From positions 18,857 to 82,856 of the IMG/VR virus record IMGVR_UViG_3300031227_000028: a DNA stretch of 64,000 nucleotides. The stretch is one strand, 5' to 3'. The stretch is from a virus. The position numbers and the translations under genes are program-made. Below the pieces are notes generated by a model. It was not told the origin of the DNA. It was given only the letters and a program-made list of their open reading frames with translations, and made no database searches. Within the stretch, counting starts at the first letter, position 1, and each line of letters starts with the position of its first letter. This document shows, one piece after another, positions 47,946 to 56,998 of the stretch.

Positions 47946-49546
47946 TAGAAAATCACCTGTCCATTTCCACTATCTAATAAAGCTGTTGATATATCTGTAT
48001 CAACAAAAATTGTATCATAATATTTATCTTCAAAAGTATTATTATAATTAAAAATTTCTAGTGTAGATAATACAGGAGTATATGTGGAATCATATGTTAT
48101 CATATCGTTACCTGCTTGACCAAAAGTTGAATTTCCAAATAAAAATACACTCCCACTAGCTGCACTATAATCTTTTTTAGTTAAAATAAATTTTTTTACT
48201 AAAACATTAATATCATTATATGAAGTTTCAAGTCTAGTTATAAAATCTGGAATACCAGTATCACCAGTTTGTATTTTTCTAATATCGTTAATTATTTGTT
48301 TTAATGTATCAGTTAATCCTTTAATTTTTTGAGACAAACTTATTGTAACAACATTACCACTATAACTTGTTTTAGTATTAAATTTATAAACTACTTTATT
48401 AATTTCATAAGTATTATTATTTTCGTTTTGTTTTGGTAAATTAACTAAAATTGTATTACCTGGGACTAAATATTCTATACCATTTGAAATTAATATACCT
48501 TCCATAAGTGCATCAGCACTTTCTTTAATAATTTGTTTAGCTCTATCTCTTGCTTCAACAGGGTCAGTAATTTCTTTATCAGTAATTACTTGTTCTTTTC
48601 TACCATATGAAATAACTGAACTACTATCTTGAGCAAATTTAACTATAGCTTGTCCTCTATCATAATCAATTGTAAATGCTTCTCCAGATGTTGGAATATT
48701 ATAACCTGAAGCAGTTCCTGAAACAAAAACAATATTACTATTACTAAAATCTACTAGATATTGAACACCAGATAAAGCTCCTTCATTAGTAGCATTTAAA
48801 ATACCACCATTAAGATGAGTTCCACTAACATTAACATCTGTGTTATATGGTGAATAAGTTAAACTATATTCTGAACCACCATTAGCAATAAAATCTTGTG
48901 TTGGAACTTTTGTGAATATTTTAGAACCATAAACCCAAACTCTATTAATAACTTCATCATCATTAACTTGAAAATTTGAACTTATTATATTAGTACTATC
49001 TAAAGTAACACCAGACGAAATTGAACCTTTTAATTCAAAATGTAAATCTCCATCTACATCTACATAAAAATAAAATCCTGCAAGTTCGGCTAATCTTTTT
49101 AAAGCATCAAAAACAGATGTATGATTAAATTGAATTTTATCTATTTCAATTCCAGTAGCATTAACATTATTAGTAGTTAATTCTGGAACATCTCCCATAA
49201 GTGATAAAACTATTGCACTAATTTCTGTATTATTAAAAATAACAGGCTCAACAGTTGAATCAATTAAAATAGTACCTTTATCTTTTCCAGATATTGTAAT
49301 AGTACCTGTATTTTCATTAGCCATATTACCAATGTCATCTACATTACCTTTAAAAATTTTTGTAGTATTTGAATAAATTTCTATTTCGTCATTAATAGTA
49401 AAATCATCTTTTCTAATTCCAGCACCACTATCAAATATAGCTTTAAAATTAGATACTGAATTATATTCTCCTCTACTATTAAAGATAGTTAAATCTTTAG
49501 ATTGAAAATACTCTACTCCATTTAAATATAATTTACCAATTATCAA
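47945..49546 (-). CDS. Tail hub / baseplate protein (gp27, late-control-D-like)
   Basis: The gene encodes 533 residues. The N-terminal beta domain (IIGKLYLNGVEYFQSKDL, DEIEIYSNTTKIFKGNVDDI), the central FDALKRLAELAGFYFYVDVDG and RVWVYGSK, and the later VEARDRAKQIIKESADALMEG follow the pattern of tail hub proteins that cap the tube. It lies just downstream of the tape measure, the usual order. The start is TTG behind AATGGTGAAATATAA. Confidence 0.7.
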   Translation of the reverse strand: MIIGKLYLNGVEYFQSKDLTIFNSRGEYNSVSNFKAIFDSGAGIRKDDFTINDEIEIYSNTTKIFKGNVDDIGNMANENTGTITISGKDKGTILIDSTVEPVIFNNTEISAIVLSLMGDVPELTTNNVNATGIEIDKIQFNHTSVFDALKRLAELAGFYFYVDVDGDLHFELKGSISSGVTLDSTNIISSNFQVNDDEVINRVWVYGSKIFTKVPTQDFIANGGSEYSLTYSPYNTDVNVSGTHLNGGILNATNEGALSGVQYLVDFSNSNIVFVSGTASGYNIPTSGEAFTIDYDRGQAIVKFAQDSSSVISYGRKEQVITDKEITDPVEARDRAKQIIKESADALMEGILISNGIEYLVPGNTILVNLPKQNENNNTYEINKVVYKFNTKTSYSGNVVTISLSQKIKGLTDTLKQIINDIRKIQTGDTGIPDFITRLETSYNDINVLVKKFILTKKDYSAASGSVFLFGNSTFGQAGNDMITYDSTYTPVLSTLEIFNYNNTFEDKYYDTIFVDTDISTALLDSGNGQVIF

Positions 49547-49604
49547 TTATATTTCACCATTATATTTAACCATTATATTTAACCATTATATTTAATCATT
49601 GTAT
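49547..49604. repeat. Short tandem repeat at a gene junction
   Basis: The minus strand reads TTAAATATAATGG in about three consecutive copies of 13-14 bases across the end of the tape-measure gene and the ribosome site of the hub gene. It appears to be duplication of a stop/ribosome-site unit. Confidence 0.65.
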
Positions 49605-50967
49605 TTAATTCTTCTTGAATAGCTCTATTAACTATATCACCATTAACTCCCATGATGTCACCATTAAAATTATAAGTATTACCTTGATTACTAGATGAAT
49701 TTGTATCGTTATTTGTTGCTCCTATTAAGCTAGAAGATTCTGGTATATTTTTTGATTCTTTAGAAGGTAAATTAAAAGATATTCCAGAATCTTCTGTTCC
49801 TAAAAAAGATAATTCATCAACAATAGAGCTAACACCATCAGAAAATAAATTTGCTGCTTCTGCTAATACTCTAAATATATCAACTAATCCATTAAGAGCT
49901 CCAGCCTCTTCAGCTAATTTAAATAAATTACCTAATGAAGTAACCATTGTTCCTAATGATTCACCAAGATTTGTAAATATTTCTAATAAATCAGGACCGC
50001 TATCTTTTATAAAATTTTTAAAAGAAGCAAAATTTTCTTGAGCTTGGTCCATATCAAATGTTTCTAAAAACCCTTCTGCAAGTGGTTTAAGTACATTATC
50101 TATTACATAATTATAAATTTCTTTAACTGAATCTATTACTCCTGTAATTTTATCTTTTATAACATCTGTATTTTCACTTAAAAAACTTAATACACCTGAA
50201 AGCATACCTTTAAAAGCGTCAAATATTCCTGTATCTCTAACTATTTCATCACCCATAATAACTAAAGTATCTTTTAAATTAGAAACCATTTGATTTGCTG
50301 TACCCATTTGATTCTTAAAAGCATCAGCAAATTGACCACCGGCTGCACCAGCGTTTTTAAAAGTTTGTTCTAATAAATCAAAACTAATTTCCCCATTACT
50401 AATCATATCACCAAGTTCTTCACCAGTTTTTCCTGTTGCCTCAGTTAATAAATCAAAAATTGGTATTCCTGCAAAAGCGAATTGTTTAATATCTAACATA
50501 GAAGCTTTTCCAACTGAACCGATTTGTTGTAAGTTAACAATAATTCTATCTAATTCAGGTTGTCCTTTTCCTGCAGCTGCTAAAGCTTTACCTATATCTA
50601 AAAGAAAACTTTCAGATCTAGCTGCATCTTTTGTAACAGTAGTTAATAATTTGTTAGCTGTAATTAAACCAGGTAATTCAAAAGGTGTAGCTGCTGCATC
50701 GATTTTAATTTGTTCAATAGCTTTATCTGCTTCTTCAGCACTTCCTAATAATGTTATGAAACCTTGTCTTTCTTGTTCTAAATTACTTGCTGTTTTTAAT
50801 GCTGCACCACCAGCTGCTACTGTTGCCGCACCGAAAGCTAATAAACTTTTAGTAGCTACTCCAACAACTTTACTTCCAAACCCTTTTAATTTAGAACTAA
50901 AAGCACTAAGTTTACTACTAGCTTTATCTTCTAATGATAATAATATATTAATCTTAGCATCTGCCAT
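49579..50967 (-). CDS. Tail tape-measure protein
   Basis: The gene encodes 462 residues. It has an N-terminal helix (NILLSLEDKASSKLSAFSSK) and alanine-rich hydrophobic region (LLAFGAATVAAGGAALKTAS), followed by the tape-measure domain pattern SNLEQERQGFITLLGSAEEA ... TPFELPGLITANKLL ... SVGKASMLDIKQFAFAGIPI typical of TP901-type tape measures. The C-terminus is helical. Length determines tail length; by the usual rule of about 0.15 nm per residue this would be a fairly short tail. Confidence 0.88.
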   Translation of the reverse strand: MADAKINILLSLEDKASSKLSAFSSKLKGFGSKVVGVATKSLLAFGAATVAAGGAALKTASNLEQERQGFITLLGSAEEADKAIEQIKIDAAATPFELPGLITANKLLTTVTKDAARSESFLLDIGKALAAAGKGQPELDRIIVNLQQIGSVGKASMLDIKQFAFAGIPIFDLLTEATGKTGEELGDMISNGEISFDLLEQTFKNAGAAGGQFADAFKNQMGTANQMVSNLKDTLVIMGDEIVRDTGIFDAFKGMLSGVLSFLSENTDVIKDKITGVIDSVKEIYNYVIDNVLKPLAEGFLETFDMDQAQENFASFKNFIKDSGPDLLEIFTNLGESLGTMVTSLGNLFKLAEEAGALNGLVDIFRVLAEAANLFSDGVSSIVDELSFLGTEDSGISFNLPSKESKNIPESSSLIGATNNDTNSSSNQGNTYNFNGDIMGVNGDIVNRAIQEELNTMIKYNG

Positions 50968-51014
50968 TTTCTTTTTCCTTTAATTATTTAATATAAATAA
51001 AAATAAAATAAAAA

Positions 51015-51101
51015 TTAACATGTACCTTTTCCACGTCCACCTTTTGGTTTACTTGGTCTAGGACTTCTTTTTCTTGGTCCTTTTTTATCTCTATCTGCCA
51101 T
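51015..51101 (-). CDS. 28-residue basic protein
   Basis: The reading is MADRDKKGPRKRSPRPSKPK then GGRGKGTC. The ATG overlaps the stop of the frameshift extension (ATGGCAGATAG). Arg/Lys/Pro/Gly-rich; could bind nucleic acid or be a tail component. Small but well placed. Confidence 0.4.
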   Translation of the reverse strand: MADRDKKGPRKRSPRPSKPKGGRGKGTC

Positions 51102-51285
51102 TTTTTCGTTTGTTTTTCCTTTGTTGTTTAACTTTTTCTAATTCTAAATCTTTTTGATGATAATTATTTGCATCAACAAGGGCATTTATTTCAGCTATAG
51201 TTAATTTTGGAATTGTAAAAAATGTATATCCCATTTCATGAAGGAACCGAATATTTTTAACATCTATTCGGTAGCTGTAAAATTT
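51091..51285 (-). CDS. -1 frameshift extension of the tail-assembly chaperone (gpGT-like)
   Basis: In the -1 frame relative to the upstream chaperone gene, an open frame runs from 51291 to a TAG at 51091 and ends with GYTFFTIPKLTIAEINALVD and a basic tail (KQQRKNKRKNGR). The heptamer A AAT TTT at 51279-51285 matches the X XXY YYZ rule in the correct register. This is the G/GT-type arrangement of tailed phages; the extension would normally be translated only as a fusion. Confidence 0.7.
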   Translation of the reverse strand, partial: KFYSYRIDVKNIRFLHEMGYTFFTIPKLTIAEINALVDANNYHQKDLELEKVKQQRKNKRKNGR

Positions 51286-51644
51286 TCCACATCACTATCT
51301 TTTCCTTTACGTTTTTCTTTCATTTCAAATTGAGATTTACCTGAACTTATAGCCATGATTGCTGTTAATAATGCATCAATATAATTTTTATCATACTTAA
51401 TATTTTTAGCTTCATCTAAACTAAAAGCTGGTTTTAAACAATGATTAACAATTATTTGTTCATCAATATAAGTTTCACCTTGTTTTAATCTACTAATATA
51501 ATCTGCTAATTCACCTTTTGTAATTGGTTTAACTAAAATTGTAGGTTTATTTTCTATATATTCAACAACTACATCAATAGGTACTAACACATTTTCATGA
51601 TTTCTTTCAAATAATATTCTATCTTTACTTAAATATTCACTCAT
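51264..51644 (-). CDS. Tail-assembly chaperone (gpG-like)
   Basis: The gene encodes 126 residues, acidic and helical in the second half (YIDALLTAIMAISSGKSQFE), with the size and place of gpG-like chaperones between tail tube and tape measure. A slippery heptamer near its 3' end gives the GT fusion. It binds nascent tape measure during assembly in known systems. Confidence 0.7.
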   Translation of the reverse strand: MSEYLSKDRILFERNHENVLVPIDVVVEYIENKPTILVKPITKGELADYISRLKQGETYIDEQIIVNHCLKPAFSLDEAKNIKYDKNYIDALLTAIMAISSGKSQFEMKEKRKGKDSDVENFTATE

Positions 51645-52018
51645 TTTATTCCTCCCACTAATTTACTTTTAACAATGTTAACTACTCTATTTCTATTTCT
51701 ATCTGCAGTATTTCTAAAATGTCTTCTTGGACTAATTTTAGAAGTTCCATATTCTAAATGAACTGCATAATCTAAATCACTAATTACTTGAACTTTATCA
51801 ACACTAATTTTTTTCTTTTTAACTGAATTTAAAAATCTACCTGTATCAACACTTGTTTGTTCTGCTCGTCTTCCAGCAACACTTTGTTTAGTTTCTGCTA
51901 ATAAAAGATTAGCTCCTGTATTTAAAGCTGAACTTAATTCATCATTAGTTATTTCTGCTTTTTTTAATAATTTTTGAAGTTTATCTATACCTTCAATTTT
52001 AATTTCAGTTTTTACCAT
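51641..52018 (-). CDS. HK97 gp10-like tail completion / connector protein
   Basis: The gene encodes 125 residues. IEGIDKLQKLLKKAEITNDE, VDTGRFLNSVKKKKI and DLDYAVHLEYGTSKISPRRH are the hallmark segments (DTGRL..SI, YA..vEyGTs...ar.f) of HK97-gp10-type proteins. It overlaps the chaperone start by four bases. Confidence 0.82.
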   Translation of the reverse strand: MVKTEIKIEGIDKLQKLLKKAEITNDELSSALNTGANLLLAETKQSVAGRRAEQTSVDTGRFLNSVKKKKISVDKVQVISDLDYAVHLEYGTSKISPRRHFRNTADRNRNRVVNIVKSKLVGGIK

Positions 52019-52046
52019 TTTTAAAAATTAAAAAAAATTAATATAA

Positions 52047-53030
52047 TCACCATGGATTATATTTTTCAATTGCATCATTAACAACACCACTAACTTTTTG
52101 TGGATTAATTGTTAATGACCATTGTTGTATTCCTTCGCTTGAACTTGGGTCTGGCATATCAGTTAATGAACATCCGCTATAAGTTAAAGTTAAATCTCTA
52201 CTTCCTAAAGTTGGTCCAATATATAATTCCATATTAAATATACTTCCACCTTGGAAATATTGTTCATAAAAAGTTTTAGCCCATTCAGTTGAAGAATCAA
52301 CAGTCATACCAATTTCATGGTCTCTATTTTCTGGTATTGGTACATCAATTTCTTGACTTCCATTATTATAATGTGGTGCGTTTAAATTTTGTGATACATT
52401 ATAATTCCAATCTCTAATATTATTAAAATTTGTTCCACCTAAAGTCCATTTACTATCTGCATGTATAAAAGGTCTTAATGCTGTTTCTGTAATTGCTGTT
52501 ACTGCACCAGAAGTATAAACTGATTCTTTAGCTATTGTTGCAGCTTCTGTTTCTATTATTCCACCTTCAGAACTTGTTATTGTAAATGAATCTACTACAC
52601 AACCATTAAATGTTTTAATATGATTCATTCCTAATCCTGAACATTGTTTAGCGTCTTCAACTGTAAAACTCATTGGTGGACAATTTGTACCACTAGTAAA
52701 TCCATTTGGTATACATGAAACTGCTTCTGTAATTGTATGAGTATAAGGGTTTGCTCCTGTATCTACAACAGTTCCTAATGCATAACCTAACAATCTCCAA
52801 TCTTGTGGATTATAAGTTAATGCTGGTGCATAATCTTTTGCTGTTTGAACGAATTTTCCTACGTTTCTACTATCTGTACCAGTATATCTAACTGATTCTA
52901 CATTTGTACTTTCATTTGGTTCTAGACTAGAAACCATTCCAATCCATTGACCAGTTCCAGAAACGTTTGCATATGTTCCTGATTCAAATATGAAAGCGTG
53001 TTGGTTTCTATCTCCTATAAATCTTCCCAT
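52047..53030 (-). CDS. Major tail tube protein (putative)
   Basis: The gene encodes 327 residues. The N-terminal GRFIGDRNQHAFIFESGTYA, SLEPNESTNVESVRYTGTDS and the C-terminal TDMPDPSSSEGIQQWSLTIN fit tube proteins of siphovirus type: beta-sandwich with a variable insert. It lies between tail terminator-like and gp10-like genes, the usual place. A GAAACG/GGTG ribosome region precedes the ATG. Confidence 0.65.
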   Translation of the reverse strand: MGRFIGDRNQHAFIFESGTYANVSGTGQWIGMVSSLEPNESTNVESVRYTGTDSRNVGKFVQTAKDYAPALTYNPQDWRLLGYALGTVVDTGANPYTHTITEAVSCIPNGFTSGTNCPPMSFTVEDAKQCSGLGMNHIKTFNGCVVDSFTITSSEGGIIETEAATIAKESVYTSGAVTAITETALRPFIHADSKWTLGGTNFNNIRDWNYNVSQNLNAPHYNNGSQEIDVPIPENRDHEIGMTVDSSTEWAKTFYEQYFQGGSIFNMELYIGPTLGSRDLTLTYSGCSLTDMPDPSSSEGIQQWSLTINPQKVSGVVNDAIEKYNPW

Positions 53031-53058
53031 TGTTTTTCACCTTAAATTATTTTTATTA

Positions 53059-53514
53059 TTACACTGCTATATACTTATATGAAATAGATATAACATCTGA
53101 TTTTATACCAGCTTTACCTGGTTCGTCTACTGGAACAATACTATCTACTGAAAACCCATATAAGTCCTCGCTTAAACTAGTTCCAGAAGTAGTAAAAGGT
53201 TGTTGATTTTTTCTAAGTTTGTTTGCAATTGACCAAGATAAAGTATCTCGTTCAATTTCATTTCTACACCAAGCTCTAATTTCAAAAGGCAAAGTCACTT
53301 CCATATCGTTACTATTTTCACCTAATAAATCTAATTTTGGAGAATTTTTTCTAACTGTTAATATAGGATATCTTACTGGTCTATCAGGATAAGAAGTCAT
53401 TACAAATTTTTCATTAGAAATACGAGTACCAGAAATAGGGTCTGTGATATTATTTTTTAAGAAATCTCTTAAATATAAAGATGTACTACTAAATAAACTA
53501 TCTACATTTACCAT
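53059..53514 (-). CDS. Putative tail terminator protein
   Basis: The gene encodes 151 residues: YLRDFLKNNITDPISGTRIS then RYPILTVRKNSPKLDLLG and an alpha/beta body, consistent with gpU-type tail terminators. The role rests on size, fold impression and gene order just before the tube protein. Confidence 0.5.
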   Translation of the reverse strand: MVNVDSLFSSTSLYLRDFLKNNITDPISGTRISNEKFVMTSYPDRPVRYPILTVRKNSPKLDLLGENSNDMEVTLPFEIRAWCRNEIERDTLSWSIANKLRKNQQPFTTSGTSLSEDLYGFSVDSIVPVDEPGKAGIKSDVISISYKYIAV

Positions 53515-53569
53515 TTTTTTGACCTCGCTTAGTCTAATCCTTTACTCGCTTGTAAAAGATTTAAATTAA

Positions 53570-53995
53570 TTATTCACCAATTAGTGAACCATTTGTTAAT
53601 CGTCTTATATATAATTTATGATAAACTTCATCGCCTTGAGCATTCCAAGTTCTTGCTCCACCTTCAATTATACCATATTCATTTTGTATTGGAGAACCAA
53701 TACCTATTTTCATTTCGCCTGATATATTAACATCCGCTAATACATATAATTTTGAATCGTCTGATTTTAATAAACCTTGTTCGTTATGAAATTCTTGTGA
53801 ACTACCATATAAATCTCTATTATTTATTGGTTGTTTTATTCCTGAAGTCCAAACATCAGTAGGATTTTTTAACCCTGATACATTATCATAACCATCATCA
53901 ACATATGTTACTTCAAAATATCTAAATCTAACTGGAAAACCTGTTTCATCAATAACTTGTTGAAAGTCGTCTTTTAAATCTTGTGAAGTAACCAT
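53570..53995 (-). CDS. Putative head-tail connector/stopper
   Basis: The gene encodes 141 residues: beta-rich with VRFRYFEVTYVDDGYDNVSG and KMGIGSPIQNEYGII-like segments, of the size of head-closure proteins. The assignment is by position between adaptor-like and terminator-like genes. Confidence 0.45.
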   Translation of the reverse strand: MVTSQDLKDDFQQVIDETGFPVRFRYFEVTYVDDGYDNVSGLKNPTDVWTSGIKQPINNRDLYGSSQEFHNEQGLLKSDDSKLYVLADVNISGEMKIGIGSPIQNEYGIIEGGARTWNAQGDEVYHKLYIRRLTNGSLIGE

Positions 53996-53997
53996 TT

Positions 53998-54222
53998 TTA
54001 TTTATTACTATAATTTCTTTTTCCGTCGTCTTTTAAATCTTCAGTAAAATTATCAATTCTTTTTTTATCTTTCTTAGATAATTTTCTTGGTAATTCTTTT
54101 GGTATATCTTCTTCATTAACATATTTGTAAGAACCTAAAGATATTAATTCTGTTGCTTTTTCTTCAGAAACTTCAACAATTTCTTTTGGTTGAAATTTAC
54201 CTATATATTTTATTTTAACCAT
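53998..54222 (-). CDS. Hypothetical protein of the head-tail region
   Basis: The gene encodes 74 residues. IKYIGKFQPKEIVEVSEEKA is beta-alpha, followed by a charged C-terminal half. Small proteins of this type often sit beside head-tail adaptors. Not recognised. Confidence 0.5.
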   Translation of the reverse strand: MVKIKYIGKFQPKEIVEVSEEKATELISLGSYKYVNEEDIPKELPRKLSKKDKKRIDNFTEDLKDDGKRNYSNK

Positions 54223-54228
54223 TTTTAT

Positions 54229-54612
54229 TTAACCAAATAATTGATAATGTGAAACTTTTCTACCAATTAAATTTAAATCATCATCAACTAACTCGTTATA
54301 ATAAGCAGCAGCTGCATCGATTGAACTTGAATTAGTTTTATCAATAGTAAAGTCACCCAATTTAATTTTCGAAGCATCTCCACCTTGTAACGCTAAAGGT
54401 TTAACTAATCTAGCTATTGTACCATTTAAAATTATATCTTGATATTTTAAATCAATTGAATCTGAACCTATTTCAACACCAATAAATCTACCAGCATAAT
54501 CTCTAGACCTATCTGCCATTCCAGTTAAAGAAGTACCAGATATACTAGTTGGTATATTATCTATTAAATTATGCACTTCTTGCGTTACACTACCTAAATT
54601 CCATAAACCGAT
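54229..54612 (-). CDS. Putative head-tail adaptor with a non-ATG start
   Basis: From a GTG at 54576 the frame encodes 115 residues, but it is open upstream. An ATC at 54612, spaced from AGGTGAATTAAA as other ATGs here are, adds GLWNLGSVTQE in front. That makes 127 residues and gives an opening typical of small connector proteins. Either ATC is used as a near-cognate start, or the base is an error, or the shorter GTG form is real. Confidence 0.5.
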   Translation of the reverse strand: MGLWNLGSVTQEVHNLIDNIPTSISGTSLTGMADRSRDYAGRFIGVEIGSDSIDLKYQDIILNGTIARLVKPLALQGGDASKIKLGDFTIDKTNSSSIDAAAAYYNELVDDDLNLIGRKVSHYQLFG

Positions 54613-54622
54613 TTTAATTCAC

Positions 54623-55003
54623 CTATTTATATCTAACTTCAACTGATGTTATATTTTTTGCTGAACCTAATCCTGAACCTGTTACATAAATATTTTCCAT
54701 TAAAGCTCTTTCAGTAAATCCGTTTGAAATTGCTCCTGCGGCATTATCAGTAACTGCTACTCTTGGATAACTAACTATATTTGCTGCAAAACTTAATTGT
54801 GTATCTAATAAAATATTTGTACCAGATTCAAAAACATATAAACTACCTGTATTTGTTGTATTATTATAATTGTATTGAATAGATTGTAATAATCCGTTTA
54901 ATGGATTTGATGTATAAACTGGTGCTAATATTCCTCCTGTAGTACTTGTTAAAGTACCTGATTCAGGGAATTTATAATTTTTAAGTCTTTCTCCATTAAC
55001 CAT
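54623..55003 (-). CDS. Hypothetical virion protein
   Basis: The gene encodes 126 residues, beta-rich with Ser, Thr and Gly (LYVFESGTNILLDTQLSFAA). A decoration or connector role is likely from position. Not recognised. Confidence 0.5.
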   Translation of the reverse strand: MVNGERLKNYKFPESGTLTSTTGGILAPVYTSNPLNGLLQSIQYNYNNTTNTGSLYVFESGTNILLDTQLSFAANIVSYPRVAVTDNAAGAISNGFTERALMENIYVTGSGLGSAKNITSVEVRYK

Positions 55004-55012
55004 TTTTAAATC

Positions 55013-55243
55013 CTACATAAATGTATATTTGTTTTTACATTTATTGCATATATAATCATCATATTTAACATGTGTTAATGTTTCTCCACAAACACATTTT
55101 TTAGATTCTTTTTTAATTTTAACTTTAATTTCTTTGATTTCTTTAATTTCTTCTTTAACTTCTTTTTTTAAAACTTTTAATGATTTTACGAAATCTTTTT
55201 TAAAATCTTTTTTAGAATCTTTTTTAGTTTTAGTCTTAGCCAT
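55013..55243 (-). CDS. Lysine-rich protein with C-terminal zinc ribbon
   Basis: The gene encodes 76 residues. The first 48 are almost all K, E, I and D (coiled coil); then CVCGETLTHVKYDDYICNKC gives a C-x-C...C-x2-C ribbon. It lies beside capsid genes. Function unknown. Confidence 0.6.
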   Translation of the reverse strand: MAKTKTKKDSKKDFKKDFVKSLKVLKKEVKEEIKEIKEIKVKIKKESKKCVCGETLTHVKYDDYICNKCKNKYTFM

Positions 55244-55312
55244 AATTATTACCTTAAATAAAATAAAAATAAAAATAAAAAAATAAAAAAAATAAAAAAA
55301 ATAAAAAACAAT

Positions 55313-55666
55313 TTATATTGTACCTGGGCCAATTGCTATGAAAGTTCCACTAGCACTTGCAGTTGTAGTATAAATAACTGCACTACCTGCTGAAACTGCT
55401 GGAATTGCTGATAATCCACCAATAGCTTGTGCAACAATAGTAGGTGCTGATGTAAAAACAGTTCCAAATTGAACTACACCAATACTTCCAGTTGAAGCAA
55501 TAAAAGTATGCGATTGAACAATATTTCCCACAGTAGAAGGACTACCAAGAGATATAATGTTTTGTTTCGCTGAAGTTACTGATAAAGCTGCAAGTTCAGA
55601 TGCATCAACTCCTAAAGCTGCTAATTGGTCAGGTTTACTTAATCCGTCATTTAATGAATTGCTCAT
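55313..55666 (-). CDS. Putative capsid decoration / virion surface protein
   Basis: The gene encodes 117 residues. The C-terminal part, GVVQFGTVFTSAPTIVAQAI, is beta-rich and resembles the F...P.V segment of H-type-lectin-like folds. It directly follows the major capsid gene. The decoration role is inferred. Confidence 0.5.
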   Translation of the reverse strand: MSNSLNDGLSKPDQLAALGVDASELAALSVTSAKQNIISLGSPSTVGNIVQSHTFIASTGSIGVVQFGTVFTSAPTIVAQAIGGLSAIPAVSAGSAVIYTTTASASGTFIAIGPGTI

Positions 55667-55689
55667 TTTTTTATAACCTATTAATATTC

Positions 55690-56544
55690 CTAACTAGTTG
55701 TAATCTTTGCCATAGCTGATGTTTTTAATGCTGAAGCTGTAAATCTATGTGTTAGACTTGCTGCTTTCATATCATAACTAGGTAGATCAAATTTCTCTAT
55801 TGTTAAAGGTCTTTTTTCTGCAATTGCATAAGCTTGGTCTTTATCAATAATATATGAACTAGTTGTAGTCATACCTGCATTAGTTGAAACGCTAACAACA
55901 TTCATACCGAAAATAACTCCAATGAATCCTTTTTCAAGCATTTCTCTGTTACCAACTTTATCAGCTTCAACAAATGTATCAATGTTTCTTAAATCATTTA
56001 ATACTTCATTTCCAACAAACATAGTAGTAGCTGCATAATCTGCATCTTCTAAATATTGCATTCCTCGTGAAATGTTTGCAATAGTTATAGCTGCTCCACC
56101 TGAAACTGTATTAACTGCACTGTCTAAAGCTCCGCTAATAATGATTGAGTTTTCATTTTCAGCAAATCTTTTACCTGCAGTTCTAATTTGTCTTTCTAAT
56201 AGTGGGAACTGAGAATCTTCCATCATTTCTGTGGTAATTCTAATAGCTACTCCATATTTCTTAGGTTTTAGATTTACGTTAGTATAATCTTGTTCGTCTA
56301 TAGGAATAAAAGCACCTTCAGCCACTTCTCTAACATCCATAGTATTGTCTACTTCTAAGTTAACATCAACACTTGAACCTGGTATTTGACCCGGACCAAA
56401 AACTAATGCAGCTTCACTTCTAGGTATAAGTTTTTTATTAACTTCTTCTATTAGTGTTTCAAAAATTTTCTTTGGAATTAAAAGTGAACCTTCTGTACCA
56501 GTTCCTCTATCTAATAATTCTTGTATATTTTGTAATTGTGCCAT
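55690..56544 (-). CDS. Major capsid protein (HK97 fold)
   Basis: The gene encodes 284 residues. It has an N-terminal helix then LIPKKIFETLIEEVNKKLIP, the E-loop-like PGSSVDVNLEVDNTMDVREVAEGAFIPI, KPKKYGVAIRITTEMMEDSQFPL of the spine helix region, and a long P-/A-domain with FAENENSIIISGAL. This matches HK97-type capsid proteins in size and order. It follows a decoration protein and a prohead protease on the same strand. AGGTGAAATAAA precedes the ATG. Confidence 0.87.
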   Translation of the reverse strand: MAQLQNIQELLDRGTGTEGSLLIPKKIFETLIEEVNKKLIPRSEAALVFGPGQIPGSSVDVNLEVDNTMDVREVAEGAFIPIDEQDYTNVNLKPKKYGVAIRITTEMMEDSQFPLLERQIRTAGKRFAENENSIIISGALDSAVNTVSGGAAITIANISRGMQYLEDADYAATTMFVGNEVLNDLRNIDTFVEADKVGNREMLEKGFIGVIFGMNVVSVSTNAGMTTTSSYIIDKDQAYAIAEKRPLTIEKFDLPSYDMKAASLTHRFTASALKTSAMAKITTS

Positions 56545-56554
56545 TTTATTTCAC

Positions 56555-56983
56555 CTATTTAATATGTACTAAGCAATATCCTCCAGATGCTGCACTTGTT
56601 AAAGCTCTACCAATAACTGTTCCTGCTACTACTCCAGTTGCTACTGCATTTGAACCATCGCATAAAACTTCTCCTGCTGCTGTAACTGTTCCATTAGCCT
56701 GTAGTATAAATACTCCTTCTAATGCTACTGCCACTGCTGCTCCTGAAGCTGCTGTTTGCATTGCTATTCCTGTAAATGATGCTCCTGAAGCATTACCTGC
56801 TACTTCTACATCACTTGCTACGTATGAATTTGTTCCTGAACTAACAACGTTGTCAGCTCCTGATGCAAAAACATATACTCCACCAGAAATTACTTCTTTT
56901 GCAATTGCTGTGAATAATTTAGGGCAACCGAAGTCTGCTACTTGTACTGCACCAACTGGGTTACCAATTCCTGTACCTGCCAT
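56555..56983 (-). CDS. Capsid cement/decoration protein (DUF2190-like)
   Basis: The gene encodes 142 residues, alanine-, glycine- and valine-rich beta protein: VYVFASGADN, FTGIAMQTAASGAAVAVALEGVFIL. The pattern of GIA...ASG..v.V...GvF is that of DUF2190-type capsid cement proteins, here between protease and major capsid. Confidence 0.7.
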   Translation of the reverse strand: MAGTGIGNPVGAVQVADFGCPKLFTAIAKEVISGGVYVFASGADNVVSSGTNSYVASDVEVAGNASGASFTGIAMQTAASGAAVAVALEGVFILQANGTVTAAGEVLCDGSNAVATGVVAGTVIGRALTSAASGGYCLVHIK

Positions 56984-56998
56984 TTTATATCACCTTAT

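Noticed and set aside
49547-49604. CRISPR-like array
   Set aside because: Short contiguous repeats without spacers; it is a tandem repeat at a gene junction. No CRISPR array was seen anywhere in the window.
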